From an uncultured Bacillota bacterium (lineage in GTDB: Bacteria; Bacillota; Clostridia; Peptostreptococcales; Anaerovoracaceae), in NCBI GenBank assembly GCA_927441425.1, contig CAKMKG010000007.1, forward strand, positions 1 through 64,000: a stretch of 64,000 nt of DNA. The letters run 5' to 3'. A model generated the notes under the pieces. It was given only the letters and a program-made list of their open reading frames with translations. It made no database searches and was not told the DNA's origin. The translations under genes and the position numbers were made by a program. Of the stretch, positions 39,710 through 49,759 are shown piece by piece. Numbering within the stretch: the stretch's first letter is position 1; each line of letters begins with the position of its first letter.

Positions 39710-40488
39710 TAAAAATTAATTTGGATCAATGCATCGGATGCTTAAAATGCGTTTCGGTTTGCCCCTTTCGCATTTTAGAGGCTAAGCAAGGAAAGCCGGA
39801 AATGAGTGAGGTGAAACGATGCGTTCGTTGCCTTCACTGTGCTGCTGCCTGCCCTCAGAAGGCAATTGGACTAGGCGAGCTTGAGGGGATTTTGCCTGAT
39901 GAAATGCCGACGTTTCCCGGAGATTTCCATAAGCAGATTGAGGGATTTCTGATGACAAGAAGATCTTATAGGAGCTTTAAACAGGAAGCTGTGCCGAGAG
40001 AGATCTTGCTCCGAGCGCTTCGGGTTTCGGCCTGGGCTCCCAGTGCGAAAAATCAACACCCGACAAGGTGGATCGTAGTCGACGATGATAAAAAGATAAA
40101 AATCATAATGGACCACATTCTGGAATACGTGAGAGAAACCGGAATTTCGCCGGAGATTGCAGAATTATATGAACGGGGAAAGAATGTGGTGATGGGAAAC
40201 GCGAAGACACTCCTGCTTGCTTATGCCGGAACCAATGCAATCAACCCGCCGGTGGACACGGCCCTTGCCATGCATCAAGTAGAATTGATGCTTCAAGCAC
40301 AGGGAATCGGGACCTGTTGGGCAGGATACTTCACGAGAATGTGCAATCAGGTTCCTGCCCTGCGTGAGATGTTGAAGCTGCCGGAGGGTTGCCAATTCTA
40401 TTGCGCAATGATGGTAGGTTATCCCGAGAAAGAACAATATCTACATATTCCCAATCGGCCTATCCAGCCCAATATTCAATGGTTATAA
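39706..40488 (+). CDS. Nitroreductase family protein with N-terminal 2x[4Fe-4S] ferredoxin domain
   Basis: CIGCLKCVSVCP and CVRCLHCAAACP; RRSYRSFKQEAVPREILLRAL; ASAKNQHP-type motif. Confidence 0.93.
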   Translation: MIKINLDQCIGCLKCVSVCPFRILEAKQGKPEMSEVKRCVRCLHCAAACPQKAIGLGELEGILPDEMPTFPGDFHKQIEGFLMTRRSYRSFKQEAVPREILLRALRVSAWAPSAKNQHPTRWIVVDDDKKIKIIMDHILEYVRETGISPEIAELYERGKNVVMGNAKTLLLAYAGTNAINPPVDTALAMHQVELMLQAQGIGTCWAGYFTRMCNQVPALREMLKLPEGCQFYCAMMVGYPEKEQYLHIPNRPIQPNIQWL

Positions 40489-40520
40489 ATAGGAAATGAT
40501 AGTTCCAGTTGAGAAAAATA

Positions 40521-40593
40521 AAAAATCATGCGCATTCGTTGATGGAGATAGTGATGAAGTTGACATCTCCCCCATGTTTGTAGCATGATTTTT
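40521..40593. terminator. Bidirectional terminator between convergent genes
   Basis: AAAAATCATGC ... GCATGATTTTT with internal GGAGAT/ATCTCC arm. Confidence 0.8.
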
Positions 40594-40619
40594 GTTGTTT
40601 ATGCCGATCATCGGCACGA

Positions 40620-41138
40620 TTATACCAGCCGATGAAGTTTTTTCACCAGGATGGAACCAGTCGCGATTTTGAGGGCATCTCCCAAGAGGAACGGTACCAC
40701 GCAGAGCATCAGCGCTGCAATCAGTCCTGTGGAGGTTATGTACATAAACCATACTGTGCCAAGGAGATAACAAACCGCCAACCCTGCGGTCATGCTGATG
40801 ATATTTTTATAATAACCCTGTCCCAGCTTCTCAACCATGAATCCGGTGAGCCAGGCCGCCGACACATAACCGATGATATATCCACCTGTGGGACCGGTGA
40901 TGTGTCCAAATCCACCTGTGAAACCCGCGAATACAGGCAGACCGATGGCTCCGAGGAGGACATATACGAGCTGACTGACTGCTCCGCCCTTGGAACCGAG
41001 AAGACCACCCGCAAGAAAAACGGACAACGTCGCCAGGTTGATGGGTACCGGTGTAAAGGGAAGGGGGATGGATATCATGGAACACACAGCGGTCAGTGCC
41101 GCGAACAGCGCATAGAGAATCATTTTCTTTGTTTTCAT
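40620..41138 (-). CDS. bioY: Biotin transporter BioY
   Basis: ALFAALTAVCSMISIPLPFTPVPINLATLSVFLAGGLLG, LGAIGLPVFAGFTGGFGHITGPTGGYIIGY. Confidence 0.96.
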   Translation of the reverse strand: MKTKKMILYALFAALTAVCSMISIPLPFTPVPINLATLSVFLAGGLLGSKGGAVSQLVYVLLGAIGLPVFAGFTGGFGHITGPTGGYIIGYVSAAWLTGFMVEKLGQGYYKNIISMTAGLAVCYLLGTVWFMYITSTGLIAALMLCVVPFLLGDALKIATGSILVKKLHRLV

Positions 41139-41172
41139 GGATAAGTCACACTCCTCAATTCGTAATGAGGAA

Positions 41173-41226
41173 ATTATAACGGGAATAGGGCTAGTTGTCA
41201 ACCTAAATATGCATATAAGTTTACAA
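41173..41226 (-). promoter_or_regulatory. bioY promoter with BirA-like operator
   Basis: Half-sites TTGTCAAC (41195-41202) and GTTTACAA (41219-41226), 16-bp spacer; minus-strand TTGACA-17-TATAAT promoter overlaps the first half-site. Confidence 0.8.
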
Positions 41227-41359
41227 TAGGAGGTGAAGGGAACTATGGATTCACGGTATCGTTATAAAAACAGGAAAAACCGTTGAAAACCCTGTTGACT
41301 TTATCGCTTTAAAGTGATAACATAATAACGCAATAAACTATTCTATGGAGGAAATGGAC

Positions 41360-43012
41360 ATGAAAAAGTATGATCGAATCACGCCGGAAGGGACAAAGGA
41401 TTTGCTGTTTCAGGAATGCGCAGCGCAGAAAAAAATCATAGAAACACTGCGGGAAACCTTTGAGAAAAAAGGATATCATGAGGTAATTACCCCGGGCTTT
41501 GAGTTCTATGACGTATTTTCGTCCAATTCTATGTACTATCCCCAGGAAAGCATGTACAAACTCATCGATCATAAGGGAAGGCTTCTGGCGCTGAGGCCTG
41601 ATTCCACCATTCCCATCGCACGGCTCACCGCCACCAAGCTCAAGGGCCATGCCCTCCCCATTCGACTTTACTATGCCCAGAGGATTTATCGCCAACAGCC
41701 GGAACTCAGGGGAAGAAGCAATGAAATCATGCAGATGGGAATAGAACTTGTCGGCCTTTCCAGCTTTGAATCAGACATCGAAATCCTGACGGCCGGCATG
41801 GAAGCATTGACATCCTGCTGTACGGATGATTTTAGAATAGAACTCGGTCACATCGGAATATACAAGCTGTTAATGGATCACCTAAACGCATCCTCGGAGC
41901 AGAAGGTAACGATTCACTCTCTCATCGCCTCCAAGAATTACGCCGGACTATCGGATATTCTGGAAGACTTTCCGGAGAGCCAAACAGTGGAGCTTCTCAA
42001 GGAGCTGCCGAAATTATTCGGAGGAAGAGAGGCATTGGATAAAGCGAGAAAGCTCTTTAACGGCTATGATGAGAAGCTTTTGGAAATGCTCTCGTATTTG
42101 GAGCGGATCTTCCAGGGTCTTGTGGACCTTCGTATGGATAAGGTAATGATCGACTTTGGATTGGTTCATCAGGCCGAATATTACAGCTCCCTGATTTTTC
42201 GCGGATACATTTCCTCAGCAGGAGAGCCCGTGCTATCGGGAGGAAGATACGATGAGCTGTTCAAGGATTTTGGGGAAAGCTTACCGGCCATCGGCTTCGG
42301 TATCAATGTGGATCAGCTCGCTTCCGGGATGCTCAAATGCAATGAACCATATAACGAAAACGTAAATGATATGCAGAAGCCGAACAATCTGCGGATCGCC
42401 CTCACAAAGGGTAGGCTGGAAAAAAATATCGTGGAGCTGTTGGATGAGATGGGATATGATACGGGGAACCTCAAGGACAAAGGTAGAAAACTACTTCTTT
42501 CCATCCCGGATAAAAATATGGATGTGGTCCTGGCCAAAGCTGCCGATGTGATCACCTATGTGGAGCACGGCGTCTGTGATGTGGGCGTTGTAGGGAAAGA
42601 CACCATTGTGGAAAGCGGAGGGACCTTCTATGAGGTGTTGGATCTGGGCTTTGGAAAATGCAAGTTTGCTCTAGCGGTTCCGAAGGGTTCTGATTTCTAC
42701 GGCGGCTATCGTACGAAGCGCATCGCTACCAAATATCCAAAGGTCGCCAGTGCTTATTTTGAATCAAAGTGCATGGATGTTGAGGTTATCAAAATTGAAG
42801 GCTCAGTAGAGCTGGCACCGCTGCTGTCCTTGGCTGACGGAATTGTGGATATCGTCGAAACGGGAACAACCCTGAAGGAAAATGGCCTTGAGGTGATTGA
42901 GGAAATCAGGAATATTTCTGCAAGATTGATCGTAAATGTAGCCAGCATGAAGCTGAAGAAAGCGGAAATTGACGCGCTGATCACTGATATTCAGGAGAAG
43001 GTGAGGAAATAA
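41360..43012 (+). CDS. Fused ATP phosphoribosyltransferase: HisZ-like regulatory domain + short-form HisG
   Basis: HisZ/HisRS-like N-part (TPEGTKDLLFQE, LRPDSTIPIARL, GGRYDELF) continuing in frame into NLRIALTKGRLEKNIVELL...DGIVDIVETGTTLKENGL. Confidence 0.93.
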   Translation: MKKYDRITPEGTKDLLFQECAAQKKIIETLRETFEKKGYHEVITPGFEFYDVFSSNSMYYPQESMYKLIDHKGRLLALRPDSTIPIARLTATKLKGHALPIRLYYAQRIYRQQPELRGRSNEIMQMGIELVGLSSFESDIEILTAGMEALTSCCTDDFRIELGHIGIYKLLMDHLNASSEQKVTIHSLIASKNYAGLSDILEDFPESQTVELLKELPKLFGGREALDKARKLFNGYDEKLLEMLSYLERIFQGLVDLRMDKVMIDFGLVHQAEYYSSLIFRGYISSAGEPVLSGGRYDELFKDFGESLPAIGFGINVDQLASGMLKCNEPYNENVNDMQKPNNLRIALTKGRLEKNIVELLDEMGYDTGNLKDKGRKLLLSIPDKNMDVVLAKAADVITYVEHGVCDVGVVGKDTIVESGGTFYEVLDLGFGKCKFALAVPKGSDFYGGYRTKRIATKYPKVASAYFESKCMDVEVIKIEGSVELAPLLSLADGIVDIVETGTTLKENGLEVIEEIRNISARLIVNVASMKLKKAEIDALITDIQEKVRK

Positions 43013-43013
43013 T

Positions 43014-44321
43014 ATGGAAATCATTTACGCAGATAATAATAAGGAATATGAATTCCTCAATGAAATGAAAAAGAGGACGGCTGAAATCAACCTTTCGGTC
43101 AATTCTGCGGTTTTGAACATCATCGATGATGTCAGGGAAAAGGGCGATGAAGCCATCCGGGCTTATGGGTTGAAATTCGACGGTGGAAGTCCCGAACAAT
43201 TTGAAGTCACGCGGGAAGAGATGAAGCTAGCCTATGAAAATGCAGAAGATGGTCTGAAAAAAGCTTTGTTGCATGCGAAAGAAAACATTACTGCTTACCA
43301 TGAAAAACAGGTAAGGCAGGGTTATGAAATGAAAAAAGAAAAAGGGATCATTCTTGGGCAGATCCTTCGCGGACTGTCCAGAGTCGGGATCTATGTGCCC
43401 GGCGGAACGGCAGCCTATCCTTCCACTGTACTGATGAATGCCATACCGGCCAGACTTGCGGGAGTTGAGGAAATCGTCATGGTAACACCACCCATCGTTG
43501 AAAACAATAAGGAGGGCAAACAAAGCTGTAAAGCAAATCCCGATATTCTTACAGCAGCGTATCTGGCCGGTGTGGACAGAGTATTTCTGGCAGGGGGAGC
43601 CCAGGCAATCGCTGCACTAACCTTTGGAACGGAAAGCTTTCCCATGGTGGATAAAATCGTCGGGCCGGGCAATATCTTTGTCGCAACGGCGAAAAAGCTC
43701 CTCTTTGGTCAGGTGGATATCGACATGATTGCGGGCCCCAGTGAAATTCTGGTACTGGCAGATAAGGATGCCAATCCGAGATTTATTGCAGCGGACCTGA
43801 TGAGCCAGGCAGAGCATGATCCAATGTCGTCGGCAGTGCTGCTGACCACCAATGAAAAAGTTGCGCAGGAAACAGTGAAAGAGCTTGCCCTTCAAATAGA
43901 GAAACTGGAAAGAAAAGACATCATTCAAAAATCTCTCGCTGATTACAGTGCCATCATCCTTTGTGGGAGCATGGAGGAAATGATCGAACTGGCAAACACC
44001 ATAGCGCCGGAGCATCTGGAACTCATGGTAAAAGAACCCATGAACTATCTGACGCAAATTAAAAATGCCGGCTCCGTATTCTGCGGAGAGTATGCTCCAG
44101 AACCGTTGGGAGATTATTTGTCGGGAACGAACCATGTGCTTCCCACTTCGGGAACTGCAAGATTTGCATCTCCTTTGGGGGTGGACAGCTTCATTAAGAA
44201 GATGAGCTATACCTTCTATACCCGTGAGGCACTTGCAGCAGATCGGGAGGATATCATCACCATTGCGGAGAAAGAGGGGCTGAGCGCCCATGCCAATTCC
44301 ATCAAAGTGAGGTTTGAATAA
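43014..44321 (+). CDS. hisD: Histidinol dehydrogenase
   Basis: VGIYVPGGTAAYPSTVLMNAIPA, GPGNIFVATAKK, AGPSEILVLAD. Confidence 0.97.
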   Translation: MEIIYADNNKEYEFLNEMKKRTAEINLSVNSAVLNIIDDVREKGDEAIRAYGLKFDGGSPEQFEVTREEMKLAYENAEDGLKKALLHAKENITAYHEKQVRQGYEMKKEKGIILGQILRGLSRVGIYVPGGTAAYPSTVLMNAIPARLAGVEEIVMVTPPIVENNKEGKQSCKANPDILTAAYLAGVDRVFLAGGAQAIAALTFGTESFPMVDKIVGPGNIFVATAKKLLFGQVDIDMIAGPSEILVLADKDANPRFIAADLMSQAEHDPMSSAVLLTTNEKVAQETVKELALQIEKLERKDIIQKSLADYSAIILCGSMEEMIELANTIAPEHLELMVKEPMNYLTQIKNAGSVFCGEYAPEPLGDYLSGTNHVLPTSGTARFASPLGVDSFIKKMSYTFYTREALAADREDIITIAEKEGLSAHANSIKVRFE

Positions 44322-44322
44322 G

Positions 44323-45372
44323 ATGACATATGAACTGAATGATAAGGTGAAAAATTTGGTGCCCTATGATGCGGTAGCCGGAGAATACAAGATCCGTTTG
44401 GATGCCAATGAGAGCTTCATCGATCCGGGCGAAGATTTTGGCGAGGAGTTTTTGACCGCCATCGCCAAGATCAAATTCAATCGGTATCCGGATCCCATGG
44501 CTACGGAACTTTGTAAAAAGTTTGCCGGCTGCTATGGAATCGATCCCGCCTGTGTCGTTGCGGGAAACGGTTCCGACGAGCTGATTACCGTAATTATGGG
44601 AGCATTTCTTAGGCCGGGGGATAAAGTGCTGACCTTCTCTCCGGAATTTTCCATGTATCAATTTTATGGAGAAATTTATGAAAAAACAAATATAATAGAG
44701 GGCAAACGGGAAGACCTGATGCTGACGTCAGGGGATGTTCTGGACGCTCTCCGGGAGTGTAAGCCTGCGGCAATTATCATTTCAAATCCATGCAGTCCTA
44801 CCTCACTGGTCATGAGCCGGGAGGATGTTCTGCACATCGTTGAAAACACCGAGGCACTGGTTATTCTCGATGAGGCTTATATGGATTTTTCTGATCAATC
44901 TGTACTGAAAGTTGCTGAGAAATATGATAATCTAATTCTATTGAAAACATGCTCAAAGGCGTGGGGCATGGCTTCTATCCGTCTAGGCTTTGCGGTTTCC
45001 TCGAAAAAGATCGTGGCGGCGCTTCACTGCGTTAGATCTCCGTATAATGTCAATGCGTTGACCCAAGCCATCGGCTGTGTGATTTTCTCACATCCTGATT
45101 ACATTAAAACTGCCGTTGAGGAAATTAAAAAGTCCCGTGAGCATTTGTATCACGGTCTACTGCAGCTTGAAGAAAAAGGAAGTGTCAGAAGAGTCATGAA
45201 GCCTGACACGAATTTCGTCCTCATCGAACTGGAGGATGCAGGCCTTGTTTATGATGAATTAAAAAAACGGTCTATCATCGTACGGCGGCTCGGGGATTAT
45301 CTCAGAATAACCGCAGGAACAAAGAAAGAAAATGAAGTGCTGTTGCGGGCTCTTTTCGAAATAGTAGTATAG
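44323..45372 (+). CDS. hisC: Histidinol-phosphate aminotransferase
   Basis: KIRLDANES, GNGSDELI, ISNPCSPTS, LDEAYMDFS, KTCSKAWGMASIRLGFAV. Confidence 0.95.
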   Translation: MTYELNDKVKNLVPYDAVAGEYKIRLDANESFIDPGEDFGEEFLTAIAKIKFNRYPDPMATELCKKFAGCYGIDPACVVAGNGSDELITVIMGAFLRPGDKVLTFSPEFSMYQFYGEIYEKTNIIEGKREDLMLTSGDVLDALRECKPAAIIISNPCSPTSLVMSREDVLHIVENTEALVILDEAYMDFSDQSVLKVAEKYDNLILLKTCSKAWGMASIRLGFAVSSKKIVAALHCVRSPYNVNALTQAIGCVIFSHPDYIKTAVEEIKKSREHLYHGLLQLEEKGSVRRVMKPDTNFVLIELEDAGLVYDELKKRSIIVRRLGDYLRITAGTKKENEVLLRALFEIVV

Positions 45373-45378
45373 GAGGGT

Positions 45379-45963
45379 ATGGCCATGAGAGAGGCATATG
45401 TAAAAAGAGAAACCAGGGAAACGGAAATTGAATTGACCTTAACCATTGACGGACAGGGAAAGAATCAAATTAACACCGGAATCGGATTTTTTGATCACAT
45501 GCTAACCGCCTTTGCCCTTCACAGCGGTTTCGACCTGAGTTTAAGCTGCCGGGGAGATCTGGGTGTTGACTGCCACCACTCCGTGGAGGATATTGGAATT
45601 GTACTGGGTAAGGCTTTTGCGGACACTCTTTCTGATAAAGCCGGCATTGCCCGCTACGGTAATTTTACAATCCCAATGGATGAAGCCCTTGCCTCCTGCT
45701 GTGTCGACATCAGCGGTCGGCCGTATCTGGTCTTCCATGCAGAATTCGGAGACTATCGTCTGGGTGATATGGATTCCGCCATGGTGGAGGAATTCTTCCG
45801 TGCTTTTGTTATGAATGCTATGGTTACGCTGCACATCAATCTGCTTTACGGAAAGAATGACCACCACAAGGCAGAGGCGATTTTCAAAGCCTTTGCACAC
45901 GCATTGAAGATGGCAGTAAAGATCCAAGGCAGTGAGGTGCTTTCCTCAAAGGGAAGCCTGTAG
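45379..45963 (+). CDS. hisB: Imidazoleglycerol-phosphate dehydratase
   Basis: GIGFFDHMLTAFALHSGFDL, DCHHSVEDIGIVLG, YGKNDHHKAEAIFKA. Confidence 0.97.
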   Translation: MAMREAYVKRETRETEIELTLTIDGQGKNQINTGIGFFDHMLTAFALHSGFDLSLSCRGDLGVDCHHSVEDIGIVLGKAFADTLSDKAGIARYGNFTIPMDEALASCCVDISGRPYLVFHAEFGDYRLGDMDSAMVEEFFRAFVMNAMVTLHINLLYGKNDHHKAEAIFKAFAHALKMAVKIQGSEVLSSKGSL

Positions 45964-45979
45964 GGAGGAAACACTAGGA

Positions 45980-46579
45980 ATGATAGGAATTATCGATTAT
46001 GGAGCGGGAAATTTGTTCAGCGTGAAAAACGCCCTGGATTTCCTGGAACTGAAAAATATCATAACATCCTCTGCCGAGGAAATCAGAAACGTGGATCAAT
46101 TGATTCTTCCGGGCGTAGGGGCATTTCCCGATGCCATGCGGATGCTGGAGCGTTCCGGTCTGACGGAAACCATTGTGGAAGAGGCTGGAAAAAAACCCAT
46201 GCTGGGTATTTGTCTCGGCATGCAGATGCTGTTTGAGTATAGCAATGAATTTGAAATAGTCAAAGGACTGGGGCTGATCCCAGGAGAAGTCAGCCGCATC
46301 ACGGCCCCCGGTCTGAAAATACCCCATATGGGCTGGAGCGATGTGAAAGTTGAAAATGAGTGCCAGCTGTCCGCAGGGATCGAAAAAGGCCACCGTTTTT
46401 ACTTTGTCCATTCCTACAAGGTAGTGACGGAGAAACAGTATGTTTCCCTTTACGCTGACTATGGAGACTATATACCCGGTCTGGTTTTCAAGGACAATAT
46501 TTTCGGAACCCAGTTCCACCCGGAAAAAAGCGGAGAAATCGGCCTAAAACTATTGCAAAATTTTGGAGGATTAAAATGA
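45980..46579 (+). CDS. hisH: Imidazole glycerol phosphate synthase glutaminase subunit
   Basis: IIDYGAGNLFSVKNAL, GICLGMQMLFE, FGTQFHPEKSG. Confidence 0.97.
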   Translation: MIGIIDYGAGNLFSVKNALDFLELKNIITSSAEEIRNVDQLILPGVGAFPDAMRMLERSGLTETIVEEAGKKPMLGICLGMQMLFEYSNEFEIVKGLGLIPGEVSRITAPGLKIPHMGWSDVKVENECQLSAGIEKGHRFYFVHSYKVVTEKQYVSLYADYGDYIPGLVFKDNIFGTQFHPEKSGEIGLKLLQNFGGLK

Positions 46580-47289
46580 TGATTTTACCGGCCATAGACA
46601 TCAAAGACGGACAGTGCGTGCGGCTCACCAAGGGAGACTTTGCCACAGTGGAAAAGGTTGCTGAGGATCCGCTGAAAACCGCACTTGCCTTTCAGAAAGC
46701 AGGTGCAGAATGGATCCATATGGTGGATCTGGACGGAGCTAAGGAGGGCAGCCTGAAAAACAGTCAGGTTTTTCTACAGATCTTAAAAAATACGGATTTA
46801 AAGATAGAGCTTGGTGGTGGAATCAGGACGATGGAAAGCATCGATTACTATATCGAGCAAGGCATTTCTCGCGTGATCATCGGCACTGCGGCACTTTCTG
46901 ATCCCGAAATGGTGAAGTCAGCAGTGGAGAAATACGGCGACAAAATCGCGGTGGGAATCGATGCTAGAAATGAGATGGTATCTGCAGACGGCTGGCTGAC
47001 CGATAGTGATATCACCTACCTTGCGCTTGCAAAGAAAATGGAGGCCATTGGTGTAACATGCATCATTTTTACCGATATTTCCAAGGACGGAACCTTGTCG
47101 GGACCGAATCTTCTGCAGCTGGAACGGATCAGTCAGGCGGTATGCTGTGACATCATTGCCAGCGGCGGGATCCATACCATAAAGGATATTATCGATTTGA
47201 AGGATATGGGACTATACGGTGCAATTTGCGGGAAATCCATTTATAAGGGAACCCTTTCTCTAGAAGAAGCGATCTCATCAGGTAAATAG
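46576..47289 (+). CDS. hisA: ProFAR isomerase
   Basis: [31 protein letters not shown]. Confidence 0.97.
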   Translation: MMILPAIDIKDGQCVRLTKGDFATVEKVAEDPLKTALAFQKAGAEWIHMVDLDGAKEGSLKNSQVFLQILKNTDLKIELGGGIRTMESIDYYIEQGISRVIIGTAALSDPEMVKSAVEKYGDKIAVGIDARNEMVSADGWLTDSDITYLALAKKMEAIGVTCIIFTDISKDGTLSGPNLLQLERISQAVCCDIIASGGIHTIKDIIDLKDMGLYGAICGKSIYKGTLSLEEAISSGK

Positions 47290-47311
47290 TAATAGCGCAA
47301 GGAGAATCATC

Positions 47312-48073
47312 ATGTTAGCAAAAAGAATCATTCCCTGTCTTGACGTACAGGACGGTAAGGTTGTGAAAGGGATCAATTTTATAGGAATCAAGGAAGTGGG
47401 CGATCCGGTGGAGTGTGCCATCGAATATGATAAGCAGGGAGCCGATGAAATCGTGTTTCTGGATATCACAGCCACCCACGAAGGAAGAGGAACCATGCTG
47501 GACGTCGTCAGCAGAACGGCCAAAAATGTCTTTGTCCCGCTTACAGTGGGCGGAGGCATCCGTACTGCAGATGATTTCCGTGAGCTGCTCCTTGCAGGGG
47601 CAGATAAGGTTTCAGTAAACTCCGCGGCAATCCGGAATCCGGCCATCATTTCCGAGGCGGCTTCCCGGTTTGGGAATCAATGTGTGGTGGTGGCCATCGA
47701 CGGCAAGAAAACCGCACCGGATAAATATAATGTTTTTGTGAACGGCGGCAGGATCGACACGGGACTTGATGTGGTACAATGGGCGATGGAAGCGGAAAAG
47801 CTGGGAGCGGGAGAGATTTTGCTGACCTCAATGGATGCGGACGGAACCAAACAAGGGTTTGACCTCGATATGCTCAATGCGGTCTGCGCTGTCGTGAATA
47901 TCCCGGTGATTGCATCGGGTGGCTGCGGTCAGCTGACGCATTTCACGGAAATGTTCCAAAAGACATCTGCCGATGCAGCGCTGGCAGCTTCTATTTTCCA
48001 TTATGGAGAGCTGACGGTGAATCAGGTCAAACTGGAGCTGTCACAGAACAGCCTGCCGGTTCGGCTGCTGTAA
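47312..48073 (+). CDS. hisF: Imidazole glycerol phosphate synthase cyclase subunit
   Basis: [43 protein letters not shown]. Confidence 0.97.
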   Translation: MLAKRIIPCLDVQDGKVVKGINFIGIKEVGDPVECAIEYDKQGADEIVFLDITATHEGRGTMLDVVSRTAKNVFVPLTVGGGIRTADDFRELLLAGADKVSVNSAAIRNPAIISEAASRFGNQCVVVAIDGKKTAPDKYNVFVNGGRIDTGLDVVQWAMEAEKLGAGEILLTSMDADGTKQGFDLDMLNAVCAVVNIPVIASGGCGQLTHFTEMFQKTSADAALAASIFHYGELTVNQVKLELSQNSLPVRLL

Positions 48074-48121
48074 AGAAACGGTCATATTGCCCGTAAAATC
48101 AAGCTAAGATTGGAGAGAGAG

Positions 48122-48853
48122 ATGGATTTAACGAACTATTTTGCCAAGGCGCCTTTGATCCCTGCGATCATTCAGGAGAAGGACACGAGAAAGGTGTTGA
48201 TGCTGGCATATATGAATGAAGAAAGTCTTAAAAAAACCATCGAAACCGGTTATACCTGGTTTTACAGCCGTTCAAGAAACGAACTATGGAACAAGGGGGC
48301 AACCTCCGGACATGTTCAGAGGGTAATCAGCATTACGGGAGACTGTGACGACGACACCCTCCTCATCGAAGTGGAGCAGACCGGACCTGCCTGCCATACA
48401 GGAAAAGAAACCTGCTTTTATCAGGATGCCGGACTTGCTGACTTCCGCAAGAAGGATGAGAAGGAAGAGGCCCGGGAACGGAATGTATCCTCCGAGCGAG
48501 ACAACGCCTTGAAGGAGCTCTATGAGGTGGTTTTGGAACGCAAACGGACATTTGCGGAAAACTCCTATACCTGTTATCTCTTTGAAAAGGGGTTGGATAA
48601 GATTCTAAAAAAATGCGGAGAGGAATGCAGTGAGGTCATCATCGCAGCAAAGAATGCTGCCGCGTTGGAAGCGGAGGGGAGAGAAGACGCGCTGATGGAT
48701 CTGAAAAACGAAATCTGTGATCTCCTTTACCATTTGACTGTGCTGATGGTAAACGAAGGAATCGGGTTGGATGGCATCAATGAAATCCTGAAACAGCGAA
48801 GCGAAAAGATCGGAAATTTAAAGAACTTCCACGATTCAAATCATAGCAGTTGA
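48122..48853 (+). CDS. hisIE: Bifunctional phosphoribosyl-AMP cyclohydrolase / phosphoribosyl-ATP diphosphatase
   Basis: [36 protein letters not shown]; HisE domain [15 protein letters not shown]. Confidence 0.96.
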   Translation: MDLTNYFAKAPLIPAIIQEKDTRKVLMLAYMNEESLKKTIETGYTWFYSRSRNELWNKGATSGHVQRVISITGDCDDDTLLIEVEQTGPACHTGKETCFYQDAGLADFRKKDEKEEARERNVSSERDNALKELYEVVLERKRTFAENSYTCYLFEKGLDKILKKCGEECSEVIIAAKNAAALEAEGREDALMDLKNEICDLLYHLTVLMVNEGIGLDGINEILKQRSEKIGNLKNFHDSNHSS

Positions 48854-48895
48854 TTTACAAAACCAGTTATCATTTGGTACCTTTACGATTCTATT

Positions 48896-49717
48896 CTATT
48901 CGATTCGGGGCTTCAATACAAACTGTTGGATGGCCTTCGCTACCCCGTCTTCATTATTTGTGGCGGTCACATAGTCGGCCGCTTCTTTTAATTCCTTTAC
49001 CCCGTTTTCCACTGCGACGCCGAGGCCGGCATATTGAAGCATATCCATGTCATTGAAGTTGTCGCCGAAACAAATAATCTCGGAAGGAAGTATGCCTTTT
49101 TTCTTTGCGTACCGCTCGATGGCGGAAGCCTTGCTTACCTCGTCCGCACAGATGTCAAAGGTATTATGCCAGGATATGGTGACGGAAGCACCCGCAATTT
49201 CAGACAGGCTGCTGAACAATTCTTTTCTTTCTTCTTCTCCTTCGCATCTGGCCAAAACCTTGTAGATGGGATCCCTTCCAATCAGGTCCATCGGATCAAT
49301 TTCCACCATGGGGAAACGTTCCTCCTCCGGCAGGTCGTTGTTGAACGCATAGAAGCCGGTTAAGCTGTTGCCGAATTTTTTCGTATAGAAGCTTTCTTCT
49401 CCATAACTATGGAAGTAGTAATTTCTGTCCGCTAGCAGGCGGAAGATCTTGATCAGGGCTTCTTCCTGAAGGGGTTTTCCATAGAGGAGTTTTCCTGACG
49501 CCTCTTTTATGAGGGCGCCGTTGCACGCCAAAATGGGAGTATTTAATTCCAATTCTTTTGCAAATTGTCTGGCACCTCCGAAGATTCTTCCTGTCGCCAG
49601 CATAAAATCGATTCCTTGGTCAGATACTTTATGAATGACCGATTTCGTATATTCCGAAAGCGTGTGATCATCTCTTAATAAGGTTCCATCCAGGTCACTT
49701 ACGATTAGTCGATACAT
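48896..49717 (-). CDS. Cof-type HAD-IIB phosphatase
   Basis: LIVSDLDGTLLRDDHTLSEYT, ICFGDNFNDMDMLQYAGLGVAVENG. Confidence 0.93.
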   Translation of the reverse strand: MYRLIVSDLDGTLLRDDHTLSEYTKSVIHKVSDQGIDFMLATGRIFGGARQFAKELELNTPILACNGALIKEASGKLLYGKPLQEEALIKIFRLLADRNYYFHSYGEESFYTKKFGNSLTGFYAFNNDLPEEERFPMVEIDPMDLIGRDPIYKVLARCEGEEERKELFSSLSEIAGASVTISWHNTFDICADEVSKASAIERYAKKKGILPSEIICFGDNFNDMDMLQYAGLGVAVENGVKELKEAADYVTATNNEDGVAKAIQQFVLKPRIE

Positions 49718-49759
49718 GGTTCCTCCTTTGCTTGTTCATTTCGCGTTATGCCTATGCTA

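Noticed and set aside
40632-41144. 170 aa plus-strand ORF
   Set aside because: Antisense to bioY; composition looks like a reverse-complement artefact.
43617-44291. 224 aa minus-strand ORF
   Set aside because: Fully antisense to hisD, which has unambiguous motifs; no recognisable family in the antisense product.
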